From assembly GCF_965219715.1 (NCBI RefSeq), contig NZ_OZ244785.1, positions 4,092,001-4,156,000 on the forward strand: a stretch of DNA of 64,000 bases, written 5' to 3'. The position numbers were made by a program, and so were the translations under genes. Positions within the stretch are counted from its first letter, which is position 1; each line of letters opens with the position of its first letter. The notes under the pieces were generated by a model. It was not told the DNA's origin, ran no database searches, and saw only the letters and a list, made by a program, of their open reading frames with translations. The DNA comes from Bacterioplanoides sp965219715 (GTDB taxonomy: Bacteria > Pseudomonadota > Gammaproteobacteria > Pseudomonadales > Oceanobacteraceae). Shown piece by piece: positions 53,826 through 62,687 of the stretch.

Positions 53826-55616
53826 ATGGCAGAATATAAGGCCCCATTGCGCGACATGCGCTTTGTCCTGAATGAAGTTTTTGAAGCTGACAAACTGTGG
53901 AGTTCGTTAGCTGGTTTAGAAGGCGTGGTTGATGTTGAAACCGCCGAAGCCATCCTAGAAGAGTGCGGCAAGATCGCCAGTCAGGTTCTGGCACCACTGA
54001 ACCGCGAAGGTGATGAGCAAGGCTCTACCTGGAACGACGGTGAAGTCACTGCGGCTCCAGGCTTCAAAGAAGCGTATCAGACTTACACCGAAGCCGGCCT
54101 GAACGGTCTGGGTGGCAACCCTGAGTTTGGTGGCATGGGTATGCCGAAAACTCTGGTTGGTCAGATGGAAGAAATGGTTCAGGGCTCTAACATGTCGTTC
54201 GGTCTGGCTCCGATGCTGACTGCTGGCGCATGTCTGTCTCTGAATGCTCATGGTTCTCAGGAACTGAAAGAGAAATATCTGCCAAATATGTATTCTGGCG
54301 TTTGGTCGGGCGCAATGGACCTGACTGAACCACACGCAGGTACCGACCTGGGTATTATCCGTACCAAGGCGACTCCAAACGCTGATGGTTCTTACGATGT
54401 AACCGGCACTAAGATCTTCATCACCTGGGGTGAGCATGATATGGCCGAGAACATCATCCACTTGGTTCTGGCAAAACTGCCGGATGCACCAGCTGGCCCT
54501 AAAGGCATCTCCCTGTTCCTGGTTCCTAAGTTCCTGGTGAACGAAGACGGCTCTCTGGGCGAGCGCAACACCATGGGTTGTGGTTCTATCGAACACAAAA
54601 TGGGTATCAAAGGTTCTGCTACCTGTGTGATGAACTTTGACGGCGCTAAAGGTTGGTTAGTTGGTGAAGAGAACAAAGGCCTGGCGGCTATGTTCACCAT
54701 GATGAACTACGAGCGTCTGGGTGTAGGCATCCAGGGCATTGGCGCGGCTGAAGCGTCTTACCAGAATGCTGTTGAATACGCTCGTGACCGTATTCAGTCT
54801 CGTGCGCCAACCGGTGCTCAGGCGAAAGACAAAGCGGCTGATCCAATCATCGTACACCCGGATGTGCGTCGTATGCTGATGACTTCACGTGCGTTCACTG
54901 AAGGTGGTCGTGCATTCTCTACTTACGTTGCTAAGTGGCTGGACATCGCTAAGTTCACCGACAACGAAGAAGACCGTAAGCACGCTGATGCAATGCTGGC
55001 ACTGTTAACTCCGGTTGCTAAAGCCTTCCTGACTGACAACGCTCTGGAATCTGCAGTGGCTGGTCAGCAGGTATTTGGTGGTCATGGCTTTATCCGTGAA
55101 TGGGGTCAGGAGCAATACGTTCGTGATATCCGTATCACCCAGATCTACGAAGGCACTAACGGCATTCAGGCACTGGATCTGATGGGTCGTAAAGTTGTTG
55201 GTAACAATGGCGCGTTCTACAAGCTGTTCGAGCAGGACATCAACGAATTCATCGCGACTCAGGCGGATAACGAAGCCATGGCTGAGTTCATTGAGCCGTT
55301 AAAAGCTGCGCTGGAAAACCTGAATGACCTGACTCAGTGGGTAATCGACAGTGCTCAGGGCAACCCGAATGAAGTGGGTGCTGCTTCTGTTGAATACCTG
55401 CAGGTATTTGGTTACACCGCATTCGCTTACATGTGGGCGAAGATGGCGTCTGTTGCTCTGAACAACGCTGACGAAGCTTTCTACAAAGCGAAACTGGGTA
55501 CTGCACGTTTCTTCGTTAAGCGTCTGCTGCCACGTTACATTGGTCTGACTGCTGCCGTTAAAGGTGGTGCAGAGCCATTGTTCGAGCTGGAAGAAGACAT
55601 GTTTGAAACGGCTTAA
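53826..55616 (+). CDS. Acyl-CoA dehydrogenase, large FadE-type, copy 2
   Basis: A 596-residue paralogue of copy 1: same start (MAEYKAPLRDMRFVLNEVFE), MDLTEPHAGTDLGIIRTKA, GTKIFITWGEHDMAENI, GGHGFIREWGQEQYVRD and the catalytic YEGT motif in QIYEGTNGIQALDLMGRKV (Glu442). The genes are tandem with 160 bp and a terminator between them. No PsrA-like site was seen before this copy. The pair likely divides substrates, which sequence alone does not show. Confidence 0.93.
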   Translation: MAEYKAPLRDMRFVLNEVFEADKLWSSLAGLEGVVDVETAEAILEECGKIASQVLAPLNREGDEQGSTWNDGEVTAAPGFKEAYQTYTEAGLNGLGGNPEFGGMGMPKTLVGQMEEMVQGSNMSFGLAPMLTAGACLSLNAHGSQELKEKYLPNMYSGVWSGAMDLTEPHAGTDLGIIRTKATPNADGSYDVTGTKIFITWGEHDMAENIIHLVLAKLPDAPAGPKGISLFLVPKFLVNEDGSLGERNTMGCGSIEHKMGIKGSATCVMNFDGAKGWLVGEENKGLAAMFTMMNYERLGVGIQGIGAAEASYQNAVEYARDRIQSRAPTGAQAKDKAADPIIVHPDVRRMLMTSRAFTEGGRAFSTYVAKWLDIAKFTDNEEDRKHADAMLALLTPVAKAFLTDNALESAVAGQQVFGGHGFIREWGQEQYVRDIRITQIYEGTNGIQALDLMGRKVVGNNGAFYKLFEQDINEFIATQADNEAMAEFIEPLKAALENLNDLTQWVIDSAQGNPNEVGAASVEYLQVFGYTAFAYMWAKMASVALNNADEAFYKAKLGTARFFVKRLLPRYIGLTAAVKGGAEPLFELEEDMFETA

Positions 55617-55634
55617 TCGCTGTTTTCTGAACGT

Positions 55635-55663
55635 TAAAAAAGCCACCTTCGGGTGGCTTTTTT
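55635..55663 (+). terminator. Terminator after acyl-CoA dehydrogenase copy 2
   Basis: AAAAAAGCCACC-TTC-GGGTGGCTTTTTT, a 12-bp stem with T6 tail. Confidence 0.9.
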
Positions 55664-55762
55664 ATGCCTGTGATACGGTATTGCAGGTTTTGCACAGTGA
55701 AACACTGTGTTGTTGGCCAAAAGGCTAATGCGCCGGGGCTGACATCTGTCACATGCTTGTAA

Positions 55763-55776
55763 TAGACTGGTGTCTA
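55763..55776 (+). promoter_or_regulatory. Possible TetR operator
   Basis: TAGAC-TGGT-GTCTA, a 5-bp-arm inverted repeat centred about 28 bp before the TetR gene start, where an autoregulatory site would be expected. Confidence 0.4.
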
Positions 55777-55798
55777 AAATTTGTCAGAAACTGAAGTT

Positions 55799-56386
55799 AT
55801 GTCTAAAGACGTTGATAAGCGGGTGGAGCGCACCCGACGTTTATTAATGGATTCTCTGCTGGAGCTGATGGCTGAAAAGCCTTATGGAAAAATTTCAGTC
55901 GCGAATGTTTGCCAGCATTCCGGGGTTGCACGACCAACCTTCTACCTGCATTACCACTCAAAAGATGATTTGTTGCGTGGCTATATTGAGCGCATGTTTC
56001 TGCAATTTTATGCGGAAGTTGAGCCTTCGCTGACGGCATCACCAAATGTTGACCCACAGATCGCTGAAATTATGTTCCGCCAATGGTCGGATAACGCGCG
56101 TTTTGCCAAGTTGCTGGTGGAAGCTGATGTTGAGGCGCTGATGCTGGCGGAATTCAAATTGTATGTTGGCCGGGTAATGGAAGGGTATATCAACGCCCAC
56201 GAAGCGCTGATTAAGGATCGCAGTCAGGTTAACTACGTTGTCGACTTCTTAACCGGAGCGTCCTTTATGGTGATTGTGCGCTGGATTAAAGAAGACTTCC
56301 CCATCCCGCCGCAGGAAATGGGACAGCTATACGCTGATTTGGTACGACCTGGGTTGTTGCAGGTGATGCTGAAAGGTCGATTCTGA
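55799..56386 (+). CDS. TetR/AcrR-family transcriptional regulator
   Basis: About 195 residues. N-terminal helix-turn-helix (SLLELMAEKPYGKISVANVCQHSGVARPTFYLHYHSKDDLL; recognition helix near residues 40-50) and a helical ligand domain. ATG 55799 is preferred over an upstream TTG at 55781. It sits right after the two acyl-CoA dehydrogenases, so fatty-acid-linked regulation is plausible, but the ligand is unknown. A small palindrome before it may be its operator. Confidence 0.88.
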   Translation: MSKDVDKRVERTRRLLMDSLLELMAEKPYGKISVANVCQHSGVARPTFYLHYHSKDDLLRGYIERMFLQFYAEVEPSLTASPNVDPQIAEIMFRQWSDNARFAKLLVEADVEALMLAEFKLYVGRVMEGYINAHEALIKDRSQVNYVVDFLTGASFMVIVRWIKEDFPIPPQEMGQLYADLVRPGLLQVMLKGRF

Positions 56387-56410
56387 CTGTTCGACTCAGC
56401 CCGAAAACGT

Positions 56411-56437
56411 AAAAAGGCTCCTGATGGAGCCTTTTTT
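56411..56437. terminator. Bidirectional terminator between tetR and hpf
   Basis: AAAAAGGCTCC-TGAT-GGAGCCTTTTTT, between convergent genes. Confidence 0.88.
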
Positions 56438-56454
56438 ATATCTGTGTGGTGACG

Positions 56455-56802
56455 TCAGGCGACGCCAGCACGGCGATTTTTGTCGACACGTTTGTCATGG
56501 ATTTTACGAATCTTACGTGATGCCTTATCGAATGCATCGCGTACCGCTACATACATGTCCTCGTGGTCAGTATTGTCGTGATTGTCGTTGGTGATCGCAA
56601 CCGTCTCTCCGGGTAAACCGATTTCCAGCGAGACGTGAGCTAGTTTTCCTTTGTTGCTGTGATTGTGGGGCATGGCTACAACGGCTCTGACCCCGGTGAT
56701 CCCGTCAAATGTTGAGGTCAGCTTGTCGGCCTTCTCCCGAATGGTTTGTTCAATACCGGCAGAATGTTCGATGTCGCGGAAGCTGATTTCCAAACCTTTC
56801 AT
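56455..56802 (-). CDS. Ribosome hibernation factor, HPF/RaiA family (short form)
   Basis: A 115-residue protein of the S30AE fold: LEISFRDIEHSAGIEQTIREKADKL at the start, GVRAVVAMPHNHSNKGKLAHVSLEIGLPG in the sheet, and DAFDKASRKIRKIHDK in the last helix with a basic tail. It binds the ribosome in stationary phase. HPF-short versus RaiA cannot be told apart by eye. AAGGAG lies before the ATG. Confidence 0.9.
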   Translation of the reverse strand: MKGLEISFRDIEHSAGIEQTIREKADKLTSTFDGITGVRAVVAMPHNHSNKGKLAHVSLEIGLPGETVAITNDNHDNTDHEDMYVAVRDAFDKASRKIRKIHDKRVDKNRRAGVA

Positions 56803-56976
56803 AGTCGCTCCTTTTGTTAGTTGCCTACTAAGGATGGATGATTCAGGTTACTCTGACCATGCCTTAGGTCAACTATTTATAACGGAAAGCAACTTCCTTT
56901 TGATTGAGACTTTGGTAACCGTCTGTGAGGAAATTTAGGCCTATACTGATTCAGTTAACGAATAAATGAGCGTGTT

Positions 56977-57501
56977 ATGCATTCACTCATTGCTTTTTAC
57001 AAAGGTACGGGCACCGATCACCGCGGCAGAACGCTCAGCGGTATTCTGGCTTTCTCAGACAGCGAGTTAGAGAGTTGCCATGATTATATCCAGTGGTTAT
57101 TTCCTCTGCGCAAACCCAGCCCGTACAACCCGGAGGCGCCGGTTGTCACGGATGAGGTGGCGGTAGAATTTCGTCAGGATCATGAGCTTCAGATCACGGT
57201 ACACCGTGTATTGCTGCGTATGTTGCAGTTTTACGGCGTGGTATTAAGAGAGACGCCACAGGGTTTTGAGTTGCTGGCACCAAAGGATGTTCACGATTTT
57301 CACTGGATGACGCCGGATAATCACAATCACAAACGTCTGAGCCGGATGTTGGCATCACTGAAACTATTTGGTCTCGATACCCATGTCACTGCTTTGTGGC
57401 AGGGCTTGCAACAGCTGGCACTGGCCAATCCTGAAGCGATATCAACCGCCACTATTACCCATTGGCGCCTGGCAGCGCTGGGGGTCGATGACTCCTTATG
57501 A
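56977..57501 (+). CDS. OGFr-domain protein (opioid growth factor receptor-related)
   Basis: A 174-residue protein. The conserved OGFr region is visible: LIAFYKGTGTDHRGRTLSGIL, then LESCHDYIQWLFPLRKPSPYNPEAPVV and later HFHW/HDFHWMTPDNHNHKRLSRML. The name comes from the eukaryotic homologue; the bacterial role is unknown. No signal peptide; no Shine-Dalgarno beyond a weak GAGCG. It is just upstream of the HAD phosphatase with a 34-bp gap. Confidence 0.78.
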   Translation: MHSLIAFYKGTGTDHRGRTLSGILAFSDSELESCHDYIQWLFPLRKPSPYNPEAPVVTDEVAVEFRQDHELQITVHRVLLRMLQFYGVVLRETPQGFELLAPKDVHDFHWMTPDNHNHKRLSRMLASLKLFGLDTHVTALWQGLQQLALANPEAISTATITHWRLAALGVDDSL

Positions 57502-57535
57502 TAGGCTGTCGGTCTGACCAATAACGAGCATTGCT

Positions 57536-58204
57536 ATGCAGGTTTTTGACCTTCCGGTTGTGTTTTTTGATCTCGATGATTCTCTGATTAACAAGGATGC
57601 CAACAGTCTTTGGATTAAGTGGCGCTTCAAACACGAGCGCTGGGCGATGGTTGAAGCGCTCCAGGCTTTGGCATCGCTGTATCGGGCGTATAAAAAGGGC
57701 ACCGTCACACATGCTCGCCTCTCCAATTACTACCGTACCCGAACCCGGGGAATGACTCTGGCTGAATACCGCCAGAGGGTTGATGACTTCTTCCTCGAAC
57801 GCGGCAATTTTCATATTTATCCTCAGGCTGCTTCCTTACTGTTTGCTTATCAACGCCAAGGGACCGAGTTGGTCATGATTACCGGCTCTGACAACGTGGT
57901 TGCTGAAGCGTATGCAAAAGAGCTGGGTATTCCCCACGTAATCAGTAACCGTTTGGTTGAAGAAAACGGCGAGATCAGTGGCTTGCAGCAACCTATGTGC
58001 TATGGCGACGGTAAAGTGGCGCTGGCCCGCCAGTTTCTGCAAGAGCGTGATCTGACCTTTGCCGATGCCGCTTTTTACACGGATAGTCATTCAGATGTGC
58101 CGTTGCTGGAGTCGGTTGCTCAGCCTGTGGTACTGAATCCGAATGACGAATTACGTCTGATAGCTCGTGAAAAACGCTGGCCCTGCCTGGATTGGCGCGA
58201 ATAA
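57536..58204 (+). CDS. HAD-IB family phosphatase
   Basis: A 222-residue HAD hydrolase. Motif I is DLDDS in FFDLDDSLINKDANSLW (Asp nucleophile); motif II is MITGSDNVV; motifs III/IV are around GDGKVALARQFL and YTDSHSDVPLLE. The helical cap between I and II is of the PSP-like IB type (ERWAMVEALQALASLYRAYKKG). Substrate unknown; serine phosphatase-like or lipid-phosphate types are possible. It precedes the trp operon, with a promoter between. Confidence 0.85.
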   Translation: MQVFDLPVVFFDLDDSLINKDANSLWIKWRFKHERWAMVEALQALASLYRAYKKGTVTHARLSNYYRTRTRGMTLAEYRQRVDDFFLERGNFHIYPQAASLLFAYQRQGTELVMITGSDNVVAEAYAKELGIPHVISNRLVEENGEISGLQQPMCYGDGKVALARQFLQERDLTFADAAFYTDSHSDVPLLESVAQPVVLNPNDELRLIAREKRWPCLDWRE

Positions 58205-58226
58205 AGTGTTCCATTCCTGCTTATGC

Positions 58227-58254
58227 TTGTCGGCAGTCCCTTATCTGGTATAGT
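58227..58254 (+). promoter_or_regulatory. Probable trpE promoter
   Basis: TTGTCG (58227-58232), 16-bp spacer, TATAGT (58249-58254), 43 bp before the leader ORF. Confidence 0.5.
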
Positions 58255-58296
58255 TCGGCTACCCAATCACATTTCCCCTGATTATCGGAGATCGCG

Positions 58297-58359
58297 GTGT
58301 TTTTCCAATATAACCGCCCGTTACAGCAGGGTCAGCATCTGACCCAGCGATGGTGTTAA
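58297..58359 (+). CDS. Candidate trp leader peptide
   Basis: A 20-codon ORF from GTG 58297 to TAA 58359 encodes MFFQYNRPLQQGQHLTQRWC, with one Trp near the end. GGAG lies six bases upstream. It is followed by repeats that can form alternative pairs: CACAG (58360-58364 and 58407-58411) with CTGTG (58373-58377 and 58386-58390), and GTTAACAC (58355-58362) with GTGTTAAC (58411-58418). No U-run terminator follows, and only one Trp codon is present, so attenuation is possible but unproven. Confidence 0.4.
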   Translation: MFFQYNRPLQQGQHLTQRWC

Positions 58360-58442
58360 CACAGTAATTTTTCTGTGATGTGGACCTGTGCCTGAAAACT
58401 GGCTGCCACAGTGTTAACCAAACGAGTCTCCAAAGGTTTTAT

Positions 58443-59930
58443 ATGACACCGCAACAATTCCATACCCTGGTTGAACAGGGCTATAACCGTATACCGGTCG
58501 CACGCCAGGTACTGGCTGATCTTGATACACCGTTAACGACGTTTTTAAAGCTGGCTGCTCAGCCTTACACCTATTTGCTTGAATCGGTTCAGGGCGGCGA
58601 AAAATGGGGGCGTTACTCCATTATTGGTTTGCCATGCCGTGAAATTTTAAAGGTTTATGGTCAGCAGATTCAGATCGAAAAAGACGGCGACATTGTCGAA
58701 CAGTTTGATGTCGAAGATCCGCTGCAATACATCAGCGAATTTCAGCAGCAGTTTAAAGTGCCTACCCTTGATGGTCTGCCAAAATTTGATGGCGGCTTAG
58801 TGGGCTACTTTGGTTACGACACCATTCGTTATATCGAACCCAAATTAAAAGCCACTTGCCCGCAAGACGATTTACAGACACCGGATATTTTATTGATGGT
58901 GTCGGAAGAAGTGGTGGTGTTCGATAACCTCAGCGGCAAGCTGCATTTAATTGTGATGGCCAACCCTGCGGCTGAAAATGCGTTAGAAGCCGCTGAGCAG
59001 CGCATTGAACAACTGCGTCAGCAAATCCGCACGCCATATCAGGGCGAAATAGGTCAGCCGTTGGCGGAGCCTAAAGAAGTCGCTGAAAGTGATTTCCGCT
59101 CTATGTTTGGAGAGCAGGAATTTATGGATGCGGTGGATAACATCAAAGAATACGTGTTATCCGGTGACATTATGCAGTGTGTGATTTCACAGCGTATGCA
59201 GGTGCCGTATTCCGGTGACCCGGTGAATATTTATCGCGCGCTGCGCACCTTAAACCCATCGCCTTATATGTATTGCCTGAATTTGGGTGATTTCCACGTG
59301 GTGGGTTCTTCTCCGGAAATTCTTGCACGATTAGAAGATGGTGAAGTGACGGTTCGTCCGATTGCCGGCACCCGTTATCGTGGCCAGACCGAAGAAGAAG
59401 ATCAGGCGCTGGAAGCCGAATTATTAGGTGATCCAAAAGAAATTGCCGAACATTTAATGTTGATCGATTTAGGCCGTAACGACGTGGGTCGTGTTGCGCA
59501 AACCGGTGAAGTGGAAGTGACGGACCAGATGGTGGTGGAACGCTACAGCCATGTGATGCACATTGTTTCTAACGTCAAAGGCAAAGTTAAAGACGGCATT
59601 ACCGCGATGGATGTATTACGTGCGGTTCATCCGGCGGGCACCTTAAGCGGTGCGCCAAAAATCCGGGCGATGGAAATTATCGACGAATTTGAATCAACCA
59701 AGCGTGGTGTTTATGGCGGCGCTGTGGGTTATTTAAGCTGGAATGGCAATATGGATACCGCAATTGCGATCCGTACTGCGGTAATTAAAGACGGCGTGCT
59801 GAATATTCAGGCTGGCGCCGGTGTGGTGGCGGACTCTGTGCCGCGTCTGGAATGGAAAGAAACCATGAATAAAGGTCGTGCGATGTTCCGCGCGGTTGCC
59901 ATGGCGGAAGCCGGACTGGATCAGGAATAA
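58443..59930 (+). CDS. trpE: Anthranilate synthase component I
   Basis: About 495 residues; converts chorismate to anthranilate with TrpG. Chorismate-binding signatures: FGYDTIRYIEP, YVLSGDIMQCVISQRM, SPEILARLEDGEVTVRPIAGTRYRG, DLGRNDVGRVAQ and HPAGTLSGAPKIRAME. ATG 58443 follows AAAGG and fits the family start (TPQQFHTLVEQGYNRIPV); the longer open frame from 58380 is rejected. It opens the trpE-trpG-trpD-trpC cluster. Confidence 0.96.
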   Translation: MTPQQFHTLVEQGYNRIPVARQVLADLDTPLTTFLKLAAQPYTYLLESVQGGEKWGRYSIIGLPCREILKVYGQQIQIEKDGDIVEQFDVEDPLQYISEFQQQFKVPTLDGLPKFDGGLVGYFGYDTIRYIEPKLKATCPQDDLQTPDILLMVSEEVVVFDNLSGKLHLIVMANPAAENALEAAEQRIEQLRQQIRTPYQGEIGQPLAEPKEVAESDFRSMFGEQEFMDAVDNIKEYVLSGDIMQCVISQRMQVPYSGDPVNIYRALRTLNPSPYMYCLNLGDFHVVGSSPEILARLEDGEVTVRPIAGTRYRGQTEEEDQALEAELLGDPKEIAEHLMLIDLGRNDVGRVAQTGEVEVTDQMVVERYSHVMHIVSNVKGKVKDGITAMDVLRAVHPAGTLSGAPKIRAMEIIDEFESTKRGVYGGAVGYLSWNGNMDTAIAIRTAVIKDGVLNIQAGAGVVADSVPRLEWKETMNKGRAMFRAVAMAEAGLDQE

Positions 59931-59948
59931 GGCAGAGGAGTACACACT

Positions 59949-60533
59949 ATGTTAGTCATGATCGATAACTACGACTCTTTTACCTACAACGTGGTTCAGT
60001 ATTTTTCTGAGCTGGGCGCTGATGTAAAAGTGTTCCGTAACGATGAAATTACCATCGAAGAAATTGAAGCATTAAATCCGGATCATTTAGTGATTTCGCC
60101 AGGGCCATGTACTCCGAATGAAGCGGGTATTTCCATGGCGGCGATTAAACACTTTGCCGGTAAATTACCGATTCTTGGTATTTGTTTAGGTCACCAGAGT
60201 ATTGGCCAGGCATTTGGTGGCGATATTATTCGCGCCGGTCGGGTGATGCACGGTAAAACCTCGCCGATTCATCATAAAGATTCAGGTGTGTTTGCCGGAT
60301 TAACCGAAGGTTATAACGCTACCCGTTATCACTCTTTGGTCATCGATAAAGATACTATTCCGGATTGTCTGGAAATTACTGCCTGGACTGAAAATGAAGA
60401 CGGCAGTATGGAAGAAATTATGGGTGTACGTCATAAAGAATTGGCCATCGAAGGTGTGCAGTTCCACCCGGAATCTATTCTGACCGAACATGGCCATGAT
60501 TTATTGGCGAACTTCTTAAAAACCAAAATCTGA
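59949..60533 (+). CDS. trpG: Anthranilate synthase component II (glutaminase)
   Basis: A 194-residue class I glutamine amidotransferase: catalytic Cys79 in LPILGICLGHQSIGQAF, the His-Glu pair in VQFHPESILTEHG, and the LVMIDNYDSFTYNVVQYF start. It feeds ammonia to TrpE. It starts 18 bp after trpE and is followed 15 bp later by trpD. Confidence 0.96.
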   Translation: MLVMIDNYDSFTYNVVQYFSELGADVKVFRNDEITIEEIEALNPDHLVISPGPCTPNEAGISMAAIKHFAGKLPILGICLGHQSIGQAFGGDIIRAGRVMHGKTSPIHHKDSGVFAGLTEGYNATRYHSLVIDKDTIPDCLEITAWTENEDGSMEEIMGVRHKELAIEGVQFHPESILTEHGHDLLANFLKTKI

Positions 60534-60548
60534 TCACAGGGGAATAAC

Positions 60549-61595
60549 ATGGATATTAAACAAGCGTTGGCCCGTGTGGTTGAGCAGCAGGATTTAGCCA
60601 CCGAAGAAATGACGGCCGTTATGCGCCAGATTATGACCGGTGAATGTGACGATGCTCAAATCGGCGCGTTTCTGGTTGCACTGCGAATGAAAGGTGAAAC
60701 CATCGACGAAATTGTTGGTGCGGTAACGGTAATGCGTGAACTGGCGAGTGGCGTAAAAGTCGAAGCTGATAATGCGGTTGATATCGTGGGTACTGGCGGT
60801 GACGGCGCTAACCTGTTTAATGTCTCTACTGCGTCTTCGTTTATTGTTGCAGCGGCTGGCGGTAACGTCGCTAAACACGGTAACCGTGGTGTTTCTTCCA
60901 GTTCCGGCAGTGCTGATTTATTGGAAGCGGCCGGTGTGAATCTGGCGTTAAACTCTGATCAAGTTGCTGAATGCATTAATCAGCTGGGGGTGGGCTTTAT
61001 GTTTGCTCCTCAGCATCACAGCGCGATGAAACACGCCATTGGCCCGCGTAAAGCATTAGGTCTGCGTACCATCTTTAACGTGCTGGGTCCTATGACTAAT
61101 CCGGCGGGTGTTAAAAACCAGTTAATTGGTGTTTTCAGTAAAGAGCTGGTGCGTCCGGTTGCTGAAGTATTACAGCGTTTGGGTGCAGGCCATATTATGG
61201 TGGTTCACTCCAAAGATGGTCTGGATGAAATTTCTCTGGCGACTGAAACGTACGCCTGTGAATTAAAAAATGGCGAAATTCGCGAGTTCGAAATTAAGCC
61301 GGAAGATGTGGGTCTTGAGCGTCAGGACTTAACCGGTTTAAGTGTTGATAGCGCTGATGAAAGTTTAGCCCTGATCAAAAATGCGTTAGGCAAGCGTGAT
61401 ACTGATGCCGGTAAAAAAGCTGCAGATATGCTGGCGATTAACGCCGGCGCCGCGATTTATGTTGCCGGTTTGTCGGTAAGCTTTAAAGACGGCGTTGATA
61501 TGGCGGAAGACGCAATTTATAGCGGTATGGCGCTGGAAAAAATTAAAGAGCTGGCAAGCTTCTCGAAATATATTGCTGAAGACGGTCAGGGCTGA
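60549..61595 (+). CDS. trpD: Anthranilate phosphoribosyltransferase
   Basis: A 348-residue enzyme that joins anthranilate and PRPP. Family motifs: GTGGDGANLFNVSTASSF, AAGGNVAKHGNRGVSSSSGS, HHSAMKHAIGPRKALGLRT and NVLGPMTNPAGVKNQLIGVF. No fused glutaminase domain. AGGGGAATA precedes the ATG. A 205-bp gap with a palindromic element separates it from trpC. Confidence 0.96.
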   Translation: MDIKQALARVVEQQDLATEEMTAVMRQIMTGECDDAQIGAFLVALRMKGETIDEIVGAVTVMRELASGVKVEADNAVDIVGTGGDGANLFNVSTASSFIVAAAGGNVAKHGNRGVSSSSGSADLLEAAGVNLALNSDQVAECINQLGVGFMFAPQHHSAMKHAIGPRKALGLRTIFNVLGPMTNPAGVKNQLIGVFSKELVRPVAEVLQRLGAGHIMVVHSKDGLDEISLATETYACELKNGEIREFEIKPEDVGLERQDLTGLSVDSADESLALIKNALGKRDTDAGKKAADMLAINAGAAIYVAGLSVSFKDGVDMAEDAIYSGMALEKIKELASFSKYIAEDGQG

Positions 61596-61619
61596 TTAGC
61601 CTGTCAGACCGGAACGAGC

Positions 61620-61723
61620 GAAGCCATCTGATTATTTTCAGTCGCAGGATCGAAAGTTCGTCCATGAACCACGATCCTACCGCCGCATCCATGCGGCTGC
61701 TGTGAAAATATTCAAATAGCTTC
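61620..61723 (+). repeat. Palindromic element copy 3, between trpD and trpC
   Basis: Outer arms GAAGCCATCTGATTATTTTCA (split: 61620-61629 and 61630-61640) and 61703-61723 pair at 18 of 21 positions. Inside: stem AGGATCG/CGATCCT (61646-61652 with 61672-61678), hairpin GTTC/GAAC with loop GTCCAT, and hairpin GCCGCAT-CC-ATGCGGC (61682-61697). It has the same plan as copies 1 and 2 near 37 kb, including TTTTCAGTCGCA and the GCGGCTGCT tail. Confidence 0.7.
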
Positions 61724-61800
61724 CCTCCACAGAAACCTGAGTCGACTCAAAAGGTTTCGAAACACTTTAAAAATTAACTGCCGAAACAGAGCAGAACATA

Positions 61801-62601
61801 ATGAACACACCAACCATCTTAAAAAAGATCCTGGCGACCAAAGAACAGGAAATTGCAGAGCGCAGCAAAACTGCACCTTTAGTAGAAATTAAGGCACAGG
61901 CGGCTGATCGTGATCCCTCCGAGCTGCGCGGTTTCTACCGCTCCATGAAAGCGAAAGTAGATGCAGGCTTGCCAGCGGTTATTTCTGAAATTAAAAAGGC
62001 GTCACCGTCCAAAGGTGTGCTGCGTGAAAACTTCGTTCCTGAGCAAATCGCTGAATCCTACGAAAAGGGTGGTGCGGCTTGTTTATCGGTATTAACCGAT
62101 CGCGATTATTTTCAAGGCCATGAAGATTATTTAATCGCTGCCCGTAATGCCTGTTCATTACCGGTTATCCGCAAGGACTTCCTGATTGACCCGTATCACG
62201 TATATGAAGCGCGTTTGCTAAACGCTGATTGTATTCTGCTGATCGTATCAGCCCTGAGCGATATGCAGCTGCAGGATCTGGCTGGTTTGGCAGAAGAGCT
62301 GGGTATGGATGTGCTGGTAGAAGTACACGACGGCGAAGAGCTGCAATCAGCTCTGAAACTGTCGACACCGCTAGTGGGTATCAATAACCGTAACCTGCAT
62401 ACGTTTGAGCTGACGCTGGATACCACGCTGGGCTTATTGGATCAGGTTCCTTCTGACCGCTTGTTAGTCACTGAAAGCGGTATTCTGGTTCCGGATGATG
62501 TGAAGCTGATGCGTGATAATAACGTGAATGCTTTCCTGGTCGGTGAAGCCTTTATGCGTGCTGAAGAGCCAGGTGAAGAGCTGCAGAAGTTGTTTTTCTA
62601 A
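61801..62601 (+). CDS. trpC: Indole-3-glycerol phosphate synthase
   Basis: A 266-residue TIM-barrel enzyme: LKKILATKEQEIAERSK at the start, AVISEIKKASPSKGVL, VIRKDFLIDPYHVYEARL, INNRNLHTFELTLDTTL and the closing ESGI / FLVGEAFMRAEEPGEEL. No fused trpF domain, so PRA isomerase is elsewhere. Last gene of the cluster. Its final 61 bases are repeated, diverged, at 63346-63406. Confidence 0.96.
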   Translation: MNTPTILKKILATKEQEIAERSKTAPLVEIKAQAADRDPSELRGFYRSMKAKVDAGLPAVISEIKKASPSKGVLRENFVPEQIAESYEKGGAACLSVLTDRDYFQGHEDYLIAARNACSLPVIRKDFLIDPYHVYEARLLNADCILLIVSALSDMQLQDLAGLAEELGMDVLVEVHDGEELQSALKLSTPLVGINNRNLHTFELTLDTTLGLLDQVPSDRLLVTESGILVPDDVKLMRDNNVNAFLVGEAFMRAEEPGEELQKLFF

Positions 62602-62611
62602 ATTTTTTATG

Positions 62612-62673
62612 GTCGCGGACAGGGTCCGCTCCTACAAGATATTTGTACCGTAGGAGCGGACCCTGTCCGCGAC
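62612..62673. repeat. REP-like 24-bp perfect inverted repeat
   Basis: Arms at 62612-62635 (GTCGCGGACAGGGTCCGCTC + CTAC) and 62650-62673 are exact reverse complements, with a 14-base AT-rich loop. The GTAGGAGCGGAC...GTCCGCGAC core resembles the GTAGGAGCG-type REP elements of pseudomonads and relatives. It may also stop trpC transcription. Confidence 0.82.
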
Positions 62674-62687
62674 ATTTCATAACCCTG

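Noticed and set aside
61620..61723. Palindrome read as a trpD terminator
   Set aside because: The long outer arms and shared plan with the 37-kb copies fit a mobile or structured element better, and there is no T-run directly after a GC stem.
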